DNA from: Pseudogymnoascus destructans
Lineage: Eukaryota; Ascomycota; Leotiomycetes; Thelebolales; Thelebolaceae
Assembly (NCBI RefSeq): GCF_001641265.1
Contig: NW_020167528.1
Coordinates: 310,001 to 374,000, forward strand
Length of the DNA: 64,000 bases
Reading direction: 5' to 3'
A model generated the notes under the pieces. That model saw nothing but the letters and a program-made list of their open reading frames with translations, was not told the origin of the DNA and did no database searches. Within the stretch, counting starts at the first letter, position 1; the number at the start of each line of letters is the position of its first letter. Below, one piece after another: positions 21,911-32,817 of the stretch. The translations under genes were made by a program, and so were the position numbers.

Positions 21911-22046
21911 TGGGTGCGGGTGCGGATGCGGGTGCGGAGGGGAACACTCTTATAAATCTTACGCCGAATTGATTATTAAAGATGGGAATGCATAGTTGCT
22001 GCCTAATCTAGTTTAGCCTCCGCGTCCGCATCCGCACCCGCACTGG
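21911..22046. repeat. Short element bounded by inverted (GCGGGT)n repeats
   Basis: Left arm 21911-21940 (GGTGCGGGTGCGGATGCGG) is matched in inverted form by 22017-22046 with a few differences; about 76 bp of AT-rich DNA lies between. It sits where the first exon of the adjacent NmrA-like gene should be. It could be a MITE-like insertion or hairpin-forming microsatellite; no duplication was found. Confidence 0.6.
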
Positions 22047-22161
22047 CTTAGAAATGTGATAATTTATGCATGGTAACTTAGTTGTAGGGATGGGAAGGTT
22101 GAAAATGGTGTGCTCGGGGATTGTGATTGTCCACCCACAACGCAGTCTAACACATCTCCAG

Positions 22162-22770
22162 GCCTCAGGCGACTTAGGCGCCCCCATCCTCCACGCCCTC
22201 ATCTCGAGCAACATCTTCAACATAACCGTCCTCACGCGCCACTCATCCCAAGCCCAATCCCCACCCTCCGTCCGCGTCATCCGCGTCGACTACGCTCCCA
22301 TCCCCGACCTCGCCGCTGCTCTAAGCAACCAAGATGCCGTGGTATCAGCCCTTACCAGTGAAGCGATGGAGACGCAAGCCCTCCTCATCAAGGCCTCTAT
22401 CGCCGCGGGCGTGAAGCGGTTCATCCCCTCCGAGTTCTCTCCGAACATAGGTAATCCCAAAAGCGCCGCGTTGCCCGTTTACCAGTCGAAGATCGAGGTG
22501 TATCAGCTCCTCGAGCGACTGGCGAGCGATAATCAGCTGTTCACGTATACGTTGATCCGCAACGGGCCGTTGCTGGATTGGTGTTTGATGAAGGGGTTCT
22601 TTGTCGGTTTTCAGGGGAAGACCACGCCCTTTTACGATGGCGGAGACCGTCCGTTTAGTACGACGACTCCAGCACCTCGATGAGACGAGGAACCGCGTGG
22701 TGTTTGTCCATGATCTCGTCACTTTGGGGAGGGGTATGGAGGGGAGTTTGAGGAGGTGGATAATCTAATA
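22162..22770 (+). pseudogene. NmrA-like / isoflavone-reductase-like protein, truncated
   Basis: NAD(P)-binding Rossmann protein of the NmrA/PCBER group, which act as reductases or redox-sensing regulators. The visible part begins at a splice acceptor (CATCTCCAG before 22162) with SGDLGAPILHALISS, then NITVLTR, QDAVVSALTSEAMETQ and GVKRFIPSEFSPNIGNPKS (about 22440), all typical. The first exon with the start of the GXXGXXG loop is not found upstream, where the inverted-repeat element lies. Near 22660 a frame change occurs; the second frame continues as LDETRNRVVFVHDLVT and stops near 22770. That end is duplicated at 1-90. It is short compared with the usual 300 residues. Confidence 0.75.
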
Positions 22771-24100
22771 CTTGGGGTGGTGGTGTTGAGGTCATGTGCC
22801 CATCCAGAACGTAATCACGTGATACAAAGTATCGACATTCTAAGTCACCTGATTATTTACTCGACGGCCCTAATTAATATACTTTGTACGGTGGGCAGCC
22901 TCCATGTCCGTACGCCCCCTCTCCCTGCAAGACAGAAGAAAACAGAAGAAAAAGGAAGAGGGTGTGGAGCCAAAACGGTGACAATCAGCCGAGGAAACAT
23001 TTCATTCCTTTTGCCACGATACGGAGTCGCATTTGCGTGGTGCGAGTCATGTCGTATCGCGACCCTGCGTCCATGGCGGGCGGGCCACATCCATCGCCGT
23101 CTCCCTTTCTCCCTTTCCCTTCGTCCGTCCACAGCGTCACACAATCGAAGTTGTATTCTTGGGTTTTCTGGAAGTCGCCGTGCCCAGCCACTAGAGCGAC
23201 TGCGCCCACACCTCAGCGGCGTCAGCACGCTCGCACAGGCTACTCAGGGCGCGCTAGCAAGGGTGTACGTGGAGTTTCGCAGGGTTAGTGGTGTTGGTAG
23301 CGTTAGTAGCTTGCTAGACGTCCGCTGTGCACACACCCCTTGCGCGTTCGGGGATGGACTGAGATTAAGCTGCATTTTGACAGGCCAGGGAGGGTTATTT
23401 TAGGGAGCGTACGTACGTATGCTTCTTTCTTTCTTCTTTCCTTCTGCTTTTGCGCCTGCTGTGGATGATAATGATAATGACGCTCAAGGGTCGTCGTTTC
23501 AGTATGTAACACACATCCATCCATCCTTCCTCTTCCTGTAATATCAATATTTCCCGCCCGTCCCTACGTCCTCCTCCCCCCTCCTCCCCCCAAGAACGGT
23601 GGCAGGTGAAACTCTGGCACCTCCCCGATGGAGTGCCAGAACGCCAGAACGCCAGAACGCCAGAACGCCAGAACGCCAAAGCCACGCCAAAACGCCAAAA
23701 CGCCAATATGCCAATACGCCAAAACGCCAAAACGCCCTACGCCATACGCCAATACGCCAATAAACCCGCCAACACTCTACTTACTGCACGTTATTGCAAT
23801 TAACCAGCCGTACACTTGTTCCCGCCCACTTTATTGCCGTCTCGACCTTGTCGAGTGTCGACATGTGTCTCGCCTTGACTCGAACATGGTGTGGATGTAC
23901 GCGCACACAGCTTGCACAGCCACAGCCGCCTGCAAAAGCCCGAGGACACCAAACCAACAAAATAGCCCTAACAGGGAAGTCAGAAAGGAGCCAGGTGGAG
24001 CAGAAAGAGGATATGACAGCAGGGCAGGGGAAAGTACATGGGGATGGTATGTGATATGAGACGGGGGAGGAGACGGAGGAGGAGACGGGGGAGGAGACGG
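22681..24100. repeat. Second copy of the 1.4-kb exact repeat
   Basis: Identical to 1-1420. This copy is in continuous context: NmrA-like gene on the left, desaturase promoter on the right. It is therefore more likely the true location. Confidence 0.95.
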
Positions 24101-24235
24101 GGGAGGAGAAGGGGGAGGAGACGGAGGAGGAGACGGGGGAGGAGAAGCGGGAGGAGCAGGGGGAGGAGACGGGGGATGAGACGGGGGAGGAGACGGGGGA
24201 CGGGGGAGGAGACGGGGGAGGAGAGAACAGAGTAT
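24060..24235. repeat. Purine-rich minisatellite (GGGGGAGGAGAC)n
   Basis: About 14 imperfect 12-bp units, G/A on the plus strand. One-sided purine tracts of this kind can form triplex or quadruplex structures and often break assemblies. The N at 1421 falls in the identical tract of the other copy. A long Arg-rich frame through it (24038 onward) joins the desaturase start only by chance. Confidence 0.9.
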
Positions 24236-24239
24236 CCCA

Positions 24240-25099
24240 TTATAACCAACCCATGTACCAGAACTGTCCTAAGCAGGTACAACACCTTATCCTGTTTTCT
24301 ACATACAAACGCAAGTACCGTCCCACACCCTCCCCCTCATTATCCAGTCAATCTCTCTCCGCCACTAACCTCGTACCTAGCGTCCCTTAGCCCCCCATTG
24401 GCCACACCCCTACTAAACTACTATGTCACTATTTTAGCAGAAGTACTTATCCGTTCTATCTACCCATCTAACCAACTTATGTACCTCCACTACTCCAACT
24501 ACCCCAACCTACCCTACTCCACCTACTACAATACTCCTACTTGCGTGTTGGCCGACGATAAGGTGATGGGGTTGGTTGATCGCCCCTCGCCCCTCTCTCC
24601 TGCCTCCATTTCCCTCCTCCTTTCTCCTCCTTCTCCTCTGTCTCCTCTTTCTCCTCTCTCTCCCTCTCTCTCCTCTCTCCTCTCCCGCCTAATTTCGACT
24701 TTTCTTTTGACGTGCCATGTTGTCCCTTCCCTTGTGCCTTTTGTCCCAGGGTACTGTAAGTACTTACTCTACGGTGCTGTGCTGCTCCATCTAATTCTCA
24801 TATTGCGATTCCCCCCTTCTGCTCCTCTGCTACCTTGTGATCTACTAACTGCTACCTCCTCACACCATCTTTTTACTTTTTACCTTACCTCCTCCCCCCA
24901 ACTGTTACACATTCATTCCACTTTCCCTTCTTCTCAACACTCACTCAACGGACTCTACCTTCTACCTTCTTCTATACCGTTGTATCCTACGTTTGCTGTT
25001 CTTGCTCTCGTCTTTCAACTCTTGCCCAATCCTCCGCGGCGCTCTTCCTTCTTTTCACTCGCTTCGTGCGTTTGCTCCTTCCCCCAAACCGCCACCAAG
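24240..25099 (+). promoter_or_regulatory. CT-rich promoter / 5' leader of the desaturase
   Basis: Dense pyrimidine tracts (for example 24590-24700, TCTCCTCC repeats) run up to the ATG, which sits in CCACCAAG-ATG. CT-rich blocks before the transcription start are common in strongly expressed filamentous-fungal genes. No TATA box is obvious. Confidence 0.5.
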
Positions 25100-26999
25100 A
25101 TGAGCCGCTCTCGCGTTCTCTCTCGCCGCCAGATCGAAGGGCTCATTGCAAACAATCAATCCATCGTAATCTTCGACAACAAGGTCCTGCGCTTGGACAA
25201 ATGGCTCGAGAGGCATCCCGGAGGCAAGCTGCCGATTCAGCACATGGTGGGCAGAGATGCCACGGACGAGATCAAAATGTAAATTAGGCGGACTCTCACT
25301 CTTTCTCTCTCCGAACTATCAAGCTCCTCCCATGGTCCTTGCCGCATCATGTACCTGCCATTGAGTTGTTCCAACTCATCTGTCCTTGCCCCCTTCAAAA
25401 CGAGCGAACAAAAACTAAACATATCGTGTCGATCTATAGCTACCACTCTTCGGAAACCCTACCGAGGATGGATAGCTTTCGAATTGGATACATAGACATG
25501 CCATGGGTCAACTTTGAGCCCCCGATTTCGGGTGGTATCTTCCGCCCATACGAAGGGGAAGCGAATATGCGAAAATGCGCAAAGACGATCACAACCACCC
25601 TCTGCCCCTCGAAGACATCAGCTCTCCCTGGAGCCGATGGGACCTGCAACAAGAAGGGTGCACCGCCACCTTGCCCGAATGAAGAGTCACCGCTCAGCAA
25701 CATTCAGGATAAATTGGACGTGAACCAGCTGGTTACTGGCACGTTGGACAAATTCCCAAGAAGCTGCACGCGGGTCGAGTTCATGGACCTCGCTGAGCAG
25801 CTGGAGATAGATTCGGACATTGGCAGATTCCCATCTGTGGACCCGGCAACCCAGAGGACTATCATCAACAGGTACCGCCAGTTACACCAGAAGGTTCAGG
25901 ACGACGGCCATTACGAGTGTCGCTTCTGGGAATATGGAAAGGAGTGTATCCGCTACGTCTCCATCTTCGCCCTCTCCATGACGGCGTTGAAGTACGGGTG
26001 GTATATGACCTCCGCCATGCTTCTGGGCCTGTTTTGGCACCAGATCATGTTCACGGCGCATGACGCTGGCCACTTGGCTATCACCCATAACTACATTGCC
26101 GATACTCTCATTGGGATCTTCATTGCGGATTTCTGCTGTGGATTATCCATTGGATGGTGGAAGAGCAGCCATAATGTCCACCACTTGGTTCCCAACCACC
26201 CAGTAAGCACCCGTTGACTCCGCAGATAAGACCCTCCGCTAACCACATATCTCAGGCCCACGACCCTGATATTCAGAACCTCCCCCTCTTTGCCAACTCT
26301 CCCATGTTCTTCCAGTCCCTCCGCTCCACCTACTACAACTTCGACTTCGCCTGGGACCGCGCCTGCGAGATCGCCATCAAGTTCCAGAAGTACACCTACT
26401 ACCCCGTCATGGGCATCGCACGCTTCAACCTCTATCTCCTCTCCTGGCTGCACCTGATCTCCCCGCGCTCCTCCAACAAGGGCACGGCAGCCTGGACGCG
26501 CCCCACCGAGATCCTCTTCATGGCCTGCTACTGGTACCTCTTCGGCTACCGCCTCCTCTGGCTCACGCTCCCCACCTGGACCATCCGCGTAGCCTTCGTC
26601 CTCGTCTCTCACATCATCACCATGCCGCTGCACGTCCAGATCACCCTTTCTCACTGGGGAATGTCGACCGCCGACCTTGGCGCTACGGAGTCCTTCGCAC
26701 AGAAGCAGCTGCGCACCACCATGGATGTCGATTGCCCCGAGTGGTTGGATTTCATCCACGGCGGACTCCAGTTCCAGGCCGTGCACCACTTGTTCCCGCG
26801 TGTGCCCCGCCACAATCTGCGCAGGGTGCAGACGTTGGTTCGGGAGTTCTGCAAGGATGTTGGGATTGAATATACCATCTTCGGATTCGTAGATGGGAAC
26901 AAGGTCGTCCTCAGCAGGCTGGGCGATATCGCGAAGCAGGTTGAGATTATGGTCGCGTGCCAGAAGCACAAAGTTGAGACGGGGGATATGAGCATCTAA
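25100..26999 (+). CDS. Delta-8 sphingolipid (front-end) desaturase with N-terminal cytochrome b5
   Basis: Inserts the delta-8 double bond into the long-chain base of ceramides destined for glucosylceramide, at the ER membrane. Exons 25100-25278, 25440-26202, 26256-26999; both introns GT-AG (161 and 53 nt, with ACTAAAC before the first acceptor), giving 561 residues. The cytochrome b5 haem motif HPGGK is at residue 39. The three histidine boxes are HDAGH (267), HNVHH (304) and QAVHH (488), the Gln replacing the first His of box 3 being diagnostic of front-end desaturases. Hydrophobic segments lie around residues 240-300 and 385-450. Intact, with no stops; one of three healthy genes here. Delta-5/6 fatty-acid desaturases share the layout, but the long insert between b5 and desaturase fits fungal delta-8 enzymes. 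Confidence 0.93.
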
Positions 27000-28282
27000 A
27001 GCTAGCCAACCCACCGATCTGACGACATTTCTTGCTTCGTTACGAATTTGTCTCTTTTAGCGTGTTTTGTTTTCTTTTTGACTACTTGCTTGTATTTTTT
27101 ATTTTGGGCGGATGATGAGAGATGGTCGGGCGCATACAAGTTTTTCAATTTGTCACATTTTCAAATCCATAACACTGCATTTTTTATTGGCCGGGCGGAG
27201 GGGGCTGAGTCCCTGAGCCCATGGCGAAGGGAGGTGGCCTTTTTATGGCACTTCTCCCTTTTCTTTTCTTTGTTTGCGCGTACGATGAGGAGGATGAGGA
27301 CGTCGCATGGTGGTGGTGGATATACATCAGCGATGTGCAAATTTTATAGATGAGCGATAATAATAGATGGTGTGACGACAATTAGCTAGAAGTGCATTCC
27401 TAGCTTCTAGGTTTAGAAACATAAGAAGCTCTTAGAATTCTGGCGTTTCTAACATTCGTAGAGAAAGAGAACAGCGTGCAATCCATCGTATAAAGAGCTG
27501 TTGAAAAGTTGCAATATCACAAGATTTATGAAGCTTACGACGCTTTGCATAAAGCAGCGCCTTATAACTTATAATAGAGATCGTGGTGTTCGAGCTTCGG
27601 GTTTAGCGTCCCGCCCTGATCGGGTATCACGCGTGCACGTGCCTGCCGCCGCTTTCAACTTCTATAAGAAGGCCACTCCCTCGCCCCCGAACTCTGTCCC
27701 TCTCCACCGTCGCTCCTGCCTCCTTACGTTCTCGCATGTACTGCGCTCGTCGTGCCACGCTTGGCCCCCTCCGTCCCTCCCCTTCACACTGCATGGCCCC
27801 GCCCAACGGATCCCCTGCTCGGCCTCGCCGCAGCTGAAAACCCACACTGGCACATGAACGTATTCGCAAAGCCGCGTCGTCAATTCACGCCCTTTGATGG
27901 CTGTGACTACGCCTTCCATGCCACCGAGCTCTTCGCGATGGCGAGCCCTCTGAGATCGGTCAAGATGCGAGATTGAGCGTTCAGATCGCACCTCCTCTTG
28001 CGCCTTTCTTCGTCGCCGCCCACATCTGAAGCCTGTTGCAACTGTACCATGCGCAATCTGCCTTGAGAGCGCCTTGCGCTATGACCTAGCCAATTGCAAA
28101 AATGCCTCGCAATAACGTTGCCGGCCCTTTGGTAGACCACCGCGCGGCACCTTTTGCGACATTGCGAGTTACATGCACTGAGCAGCGACGTTTGCCTCAG
28201 TCTAGGCTGATCTTCGAGAGAAGGGCCGATTTGAGATCGAAGCGGAGACCCCTCTTGATAGCCATCGCGACCGCGACTATCC
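27000..28282. other. Gene-free stretch
   Basis: Holds the desaturase 3' region, then mixed sequence. A palindrome-like CTAGAAG...CTTCTAG lies near 27388-27412. Several short frames at 27500-28340 show no domain and no codon pattern I trust. The N-terminal half of the pogo-2 transposase should lie near 28100-28280 but is not recognisable. Confidence 0.5.
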
Positions 28283-30230
28283 GTGTATTGCAGCCATTCA
28301 CCTTCGAGGCACTCATTCGGGAATACTACCGGGTCTGCGGATAAATGGATAAGAGAGTGGACAATCGCAAAGCCACCACCTTCATGGCGCTGGTTTCAAG
28401 GATTTATGAAGGCTCATCCAGATCTATTTCGAGTTATTAAGACTAAGGCAATTGCTCAAGTGCGTGTCACTTCTCACGACATATCTGCAGTCACAAATTG
28501 GTTTGCAGAGTACTTAGCTTGGTGTACGCAGCATAATATCCAGCCACAGGATATTTACAACTTTGATGAGACTGGATTCCGAGTAGGAGTAGCACTAGGA
28601 CAAGAGGTGGTTGTTCCAGCATATATCACAGAAGTTCGTACAGTTTATTATTCTTAGATGCTTTAAGCTTACTTATTTAAGATGTATGTTCCTATGGCTG
28701 AAAACCGCAAATCTGTCACAGTGATCGAGTCTATCTGTGCTATTGGGAAAGAGTATCCACCTGTGATTATTGTACAAGGACACCAGCATATGGAGTCTTG
28801 GTATCATGAAAAATTGAATGGCGACGAATTAGTCTTGCTTTCAGATTCAGGATATACAAACAGCGAGCTTGCGATGATATTTTTGGAGCACTTTATAAAG
28901 CATACAGATGCTGGCCCTAATAAACCGATGAAAGTGTTTCTTATGGACAGCCATATAAGCCATACAACTCCAGAGTTTCTCCTACGGGCTATGTTACGAT
29001 ATCAAGTGCGCCTTGCAGCTCAAGTGGGGGTTCAGGGGTGTGGGGAGCTTTCCGGGGTTGGAGCGAAGTTTTCAGTTGTGGAGTGAATTCTCAGAACTGG
29101 TCTCGCTAAAGAGAATTCACTCTGTATATAGATCGAGCCACTGCTCGAGTGCTCCTCTTCTCTTTCCTTTCTTCTCTAGATTGAGTTTAATTCATAATAC
29201 CCAACTGGCGCCCTATGCCTTGGTGAACCGTGACAGGCTACAGAGATGAATATTCATCCATATCCCTTTCCGTCACATCTTACTCATGTGATGCAACCTC
29301 TTGATGTTGGTGTTTTCCAACCATATAAACACTGGCATAAGAAAGCAGTTCAACACGCAATGCGGAGCTTAGATATTGATTACAATATAGCCTCATTCTT
29401 CCGCGATTTATCAGAGATTCGCAAGAACACATTTAAAAAGGGAACCATTATAGGAGCCTTTCGCAACTCTGGAATGTGGTAAATCAACTCCCAAGAAGCT
29501 TTGAAGACAATGGGGGTATATGCTCCTCTTGAGCATCAAGAAAACTGTCAAGAAATTCCAAGAACATCAACGAAATTTATACATTCAGAGCTAAAACTTC
29601 AACACTGGCAAGCTAGAATACCAGATCTACTGTCTAATCCATCAGCTCTAGAGTGGAATTCCTGGGCACGCGGTACTGAAAACATGCTTGCATATGGAGA
29701 GCTTGCAATCCTACAGCATGATTTACTATCTATAAAGGTTGCAAATCAACAGAAGGCTAAGATCCGAAGTCGCTCTGTTCTTCAGACAACTAGTGGTACG
29801 TTAACAGCAAGAGACGCACAGAAAAAAAAAGAAGACAAGGCTAAAAAACATAAGGAATCACAGGAGCGGACTGCAAATTATAGGTTACGGATTGCACTGA
29901 GCAAAGTCAAGAAGGCACTCCACAAGTGTGGAGTAGAAGCACGCAAAGCTGAGCAGGCAAGAAAGCGTCAAGTTAGTATTCTGTTAAAGGCAAATAAGGA
30001 GGTTCCTCTTGATTTACTAGAGCCAATTCAAGACCCAGAGAAATTAGCTCAAGAATCAGAGCTCCAAGAAAAGCTACCTCCCAGCTAATTTCAACAATGG
30101 GCTATTCACAGTCGCAAGTAGACGAAGATGAGGATACTGGTTTTATTAGATTCAGTGGGTTAGATGTGGAGGAGAGCGATAGCTTTTTTGTAGACCATGA
30201 GCTTGATCTTGAGGACAATTTGACATTAGG
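28283..30230 (+). pseudogene. pogo-2 transposase, split by a solo LTR
   Basis: A second pogo/DDE_1 transposase, on the plus strand and unrelated in detail to pogo-1. Visible: part of the CENP-B-like domain (SWRWFQGFMKAHPDLFR), YNFDETGFRVG (about 28560), VFLMDSHISHTTPEFLL (about 28950), LTHVMQPLDVGVFQPYK (about 29290), a Lys-rich coiled tail (29800-30000) and an acidic end (to about 30240). Defects: a roughly 40-base interruption near 28637-28681, a 244-bp solo LTR at 28992-29235, TAA at 29480-29482 and TAA at 30086-30088. The Asp residues of the triad remain. The N-terminal HTH and left terminal repeat are not found; two 17-bp direct repeats at 30318-30352 resemble a subterminal end. Confidence 0.85.
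28992..29235 (+). repeat. Solo LTR D (244 bp) inside pogo-2
   Basis: Starts TGTTACGATATC and ends AACCGTGACA, flanked by GGCTA on both sides (28987-28991 and 29236-29240). Removing it restores the transposase frame across the junction. An internal inverted repeat GAATTCTC / GAGAATTC lies near 29085-29118 and a TATA-like TATATAG near 29124. No other copy or internal region is in the window. Confidence 0.92.
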
Positions 30231-30317
30231 AATAGCTTATCATTTACAGTCAAAAGTCATGGTACATTTATTACGATGGTGGTTGTATTGGAATCTATAT
30301 ACCAATACTATCTGGCG

Positions 30318-30352
30318 GTGTGCAACTTGCTTTCCGTGTGCAACTTGCTTTC
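30318..30352. repeat. Two 17-bp direct repeats (possible pogo-2 end)
   Basis: GTGTGCAACTTGCTTTC occurs at 30318-30334 and 30336-30352. The doubled-motif layout parallels the doubled CGAAAGTGCCAAA in pogo-1 ends. No inverted partner found near 28000, so the left end is lost or elsewhere. A palindrome around a PstI-like CTGCAG (30354-30375) follows. Confidence 0.45.
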
Positions 30353-30379
30353 GCCGACCACCTGCAGGGTGGTCGGTGC

Positions 30380-31324
30380 GAACACCGACGATTAAATCTA
30401 TTTGCTTGGCATTAGACAAGGGTGGGGGGATGGTGCCAGTGCATATTGGTCTATCAGAAATCAAGGGTCCCGAAGCCCCGAAACCCGAAGCCACAGGGCC
30501 TTGATAGCATTGACGAATATAGGTGCGAGTACTCTTGATCTTCGACTGAATTTCACATATTCTACAAAATAATAAGTAGAGCTAAGATTCTGTAGTCTAT
30601 GAGAGTCAAAAACGACTCTGCTGGACAGTTTACATGCTCGACTGCCAGTTCCCAACTCTACTCAATTTGCCCTCCACCATTTCGCAAGACAAATTATCTG
30701 CACTAGAGAGTCCATGCAACAAAGAGTTCTGGCAGGCTCATCAGCATGACACTGGAAATGCTTACTCGGGCCAGCCTCTATCCCGCCATCGATATCTTTC
30801 ACTACTGGGGTTTCCTGCCAGTCGTGTCGATCATTCTGTAAACCTCAAGGGCCAGTGGCATCAGCAATCTGAGGCACAATAAAAGGCTGAGCTTTCTCCA
30901 ATGAAGCTTAACCCATCGAGCCAATTTATTGTGCTTCTTGTAATATTAAGTCAGCTTTATGAATATTCTCAAGAAGTAGTACTTGCAGGAAAGATTTGTG
31001 GTGGTGATGTTTCATACGACAATAGAGGTACAAATGGCGACTCTACTTATATGGAAATTTCATAGGGACACCGCCAACCAAATGAGAGAAATGCTAAGGG
31101 GTCCTTCAGAGACGCAAGGTTGGGCCATCTAGAAGCACTTGCCAAAAGAAAGATGCAACTATTAGGATATTATCACATGTCACTAAGATTCCTAATGTCA
31201 AAATTATCAAATTGGGTCAGAATGTCTCTGCAGTCGCTTGATGCGGTATTGCTATGTATAGAAATGATTGATTCACTCGCACCAGTCAATCACAACTCAT
31301 CCACCAACAAACACTCGATGGTGA
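30380..31324. other. Stretch without a recognised gene
   Basis: A plus frame at 30634-30882 (LSRHRYLSLLGFPASRVDH) and one at 31120-31329 look protein-like, but I recognise no family. The second is cut by the gypsy-B insertion, so gypsy-B landed in what may be an older gene or repeat; the continuation right of 39403 (SSSATSLFGPSS) stops quickly. Confidence 0.35.
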
Positions 31325-31329
31325 GGTAT

Positions 31330-31548
31330 TGTCACGAACGCATCACGTGCGGAGTCATAACACGTGAGCTACGGTGCCAGGACGGAGGAACGTCCGGCCG
31401 AAGAACACGTGAAGCCGTAGTATATAGTAGGAACGCGGACCTTCAGAGAAAGGTCAGCGTTCAGTCTCTGTAATCTACAGGATCTATAAACGCATATACG
31501 ATTGAAGAACGTGATCTCGTACTGCCCTGTTCATTGAAGATCCTTACA
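31330..31548 (+). repeat. gypsy-B 5' LTR (219 bp)
   Basis: TGTCACGAACGC to GATCCTTACA. A TATA-like GTATATAG lies near 31420. Partner of 39180-39398. Confidence 0.95.
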
Positions 31549-31613
31549 TTCTGAACGCTCCACTATTCCTGCGATCAGGAAGAACAGCCCAGTACGAAGT
31601 CAACCCAGCCGCC

Positions 31614-32760
31614 ATGCCACCGTGCAGAACCCGACGCACCTCCGCTACCAACCCCGAGCATGAGGGTAGTGAGACCGCTCCTGCCACCTCCCAGGAGAAA
31701 AGTATGGTAGAAAGTGTGGGCGCTATGGCCCCAGAATGGCATGAAAGCCCACCGGGAATCGAGGCGCAATTGCCAATGGCGCAAGCCTTTGAAGCCGAGC
31801 TCCAGAGGGAGCTCGAGCTCAAGGAAACTGGAGAACGGATCCAGCGATTGCAAGAACGGCTACAGGGCCAGCAGACGATCGAACTCGAGGCTGGGCCACA
31901 CGACGACTCACCCCTAGAGCGGAGCGCGACGCCTGCGAGTTCCGTCTCGCAGGAAGGCGTGCCGCGTAGTTGGCGACCGAGAGCTATACCTGAATACAGG
32001 GGGAAGACTGTCCACGAGCACTCTGAATTTATTACGAGCTGTGAGCTGGCCTTCCGCCTAGAGCCCCGGGTCAACAAGTCGGATGAGCTGCGCTGCGACT
32101 TCGCAGCTACCTGCTTATAGGAGAACCTCGAGACGCGTGGCTCCGGTACGAGGAACCGGCCTTCTGCAAGACCTGGGAGGGCTTTAAGAGCTTCCTCCTC
32201 AATTTAGTACAGGACCCAGTCAACCGCACCATTGCAACAGCGGTAAAATACGAGGAGGCGTGACAGCAGGTCGGACAGACCACGCAGGCGTTCGCGACCT
32301 ACCTCGCGACTTTAGAGGCGGACCTGCCAGCTTATAAGGGAGAACACCAGGTCCAGCATCTATTCGCGAAGCTTCAGCCGGATGTAAGGGACAAAGTCAT
32401 TGCCTATCCTGAAATACCCCGTTCCCGAGGAGCACTCATTGCGCTAGCAGCCCGCTTTGAACAGCTAGACGCGTCGAAGATCCAGGGCTCGAGGAATCAG
32501 AACGGAGGGAAATCCAGTAGCCAGGATGACCGACCCCATAAGAGGTCACAACCAGGCGCAAATGAGGGCCGGAGCACACCCAAGACGTTTCCAAAGCGCC
32601 CCCGCCTCTCAGACGAGGAAGAGCAACATCGGAGGGACAACAACCTCTGCTTCAAGTGTGGTCGGGCAGGCCACATGTCGGCTCAGTGCTTTGCTCAGCT
32701 GCCTAGCAGCGAACCTCGAGTGCGGGCTGCAACAAAGGGTTTCGGAAATCCAAAAAACTA
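31614..32760 (+). pseudogene. gypsy-B Gag
   Basis: Capsid and nucleocapsid protein. Starts at ATG 31614 (MPPCRTRRTSATNPEH), with a Glu/Gln-rich coiled region, then a capsid-like stretch broken by a stop at 32118-32120, continued in another frame (WLRYEEPAFCKTWEGFKSF) through a TGA at 32261-32263. It ends with a zinc knuckle CFKCGRAGHMSAQC (32651-32692) and a TAG at 32760-32762. The protease begins 56 bases later in another frame. Because of two stops and a frameshift no full Gag can be made. Confidence 0.85.
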
Positions 32761-32817
32761 GACCCGTCCACTGAAGCCCCAGCGGTTGGAGAGGGGGAGA
32801 AGGGGACTGCCCAGGGC

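Noticed and set aside
24038..25282. 414-codon plus frame across the purine minisatellite into the desaturase
   Set aside because: It is repeat translation joined by chance to desaturase exon 1. The b5 domain starts at ATG 25100.
26091..27014. 307-codon minus frame over the desaturase
   Set aside because: Shadow of exon 3, Asp/Glu/Gly-rich, no domain; the plus frame has all histidine boxes.
27627..27991. Possible gene between the desaturase and pogo-2
   Set aside because: Short overlapping frames on both strands, no domain, no plausible introns.
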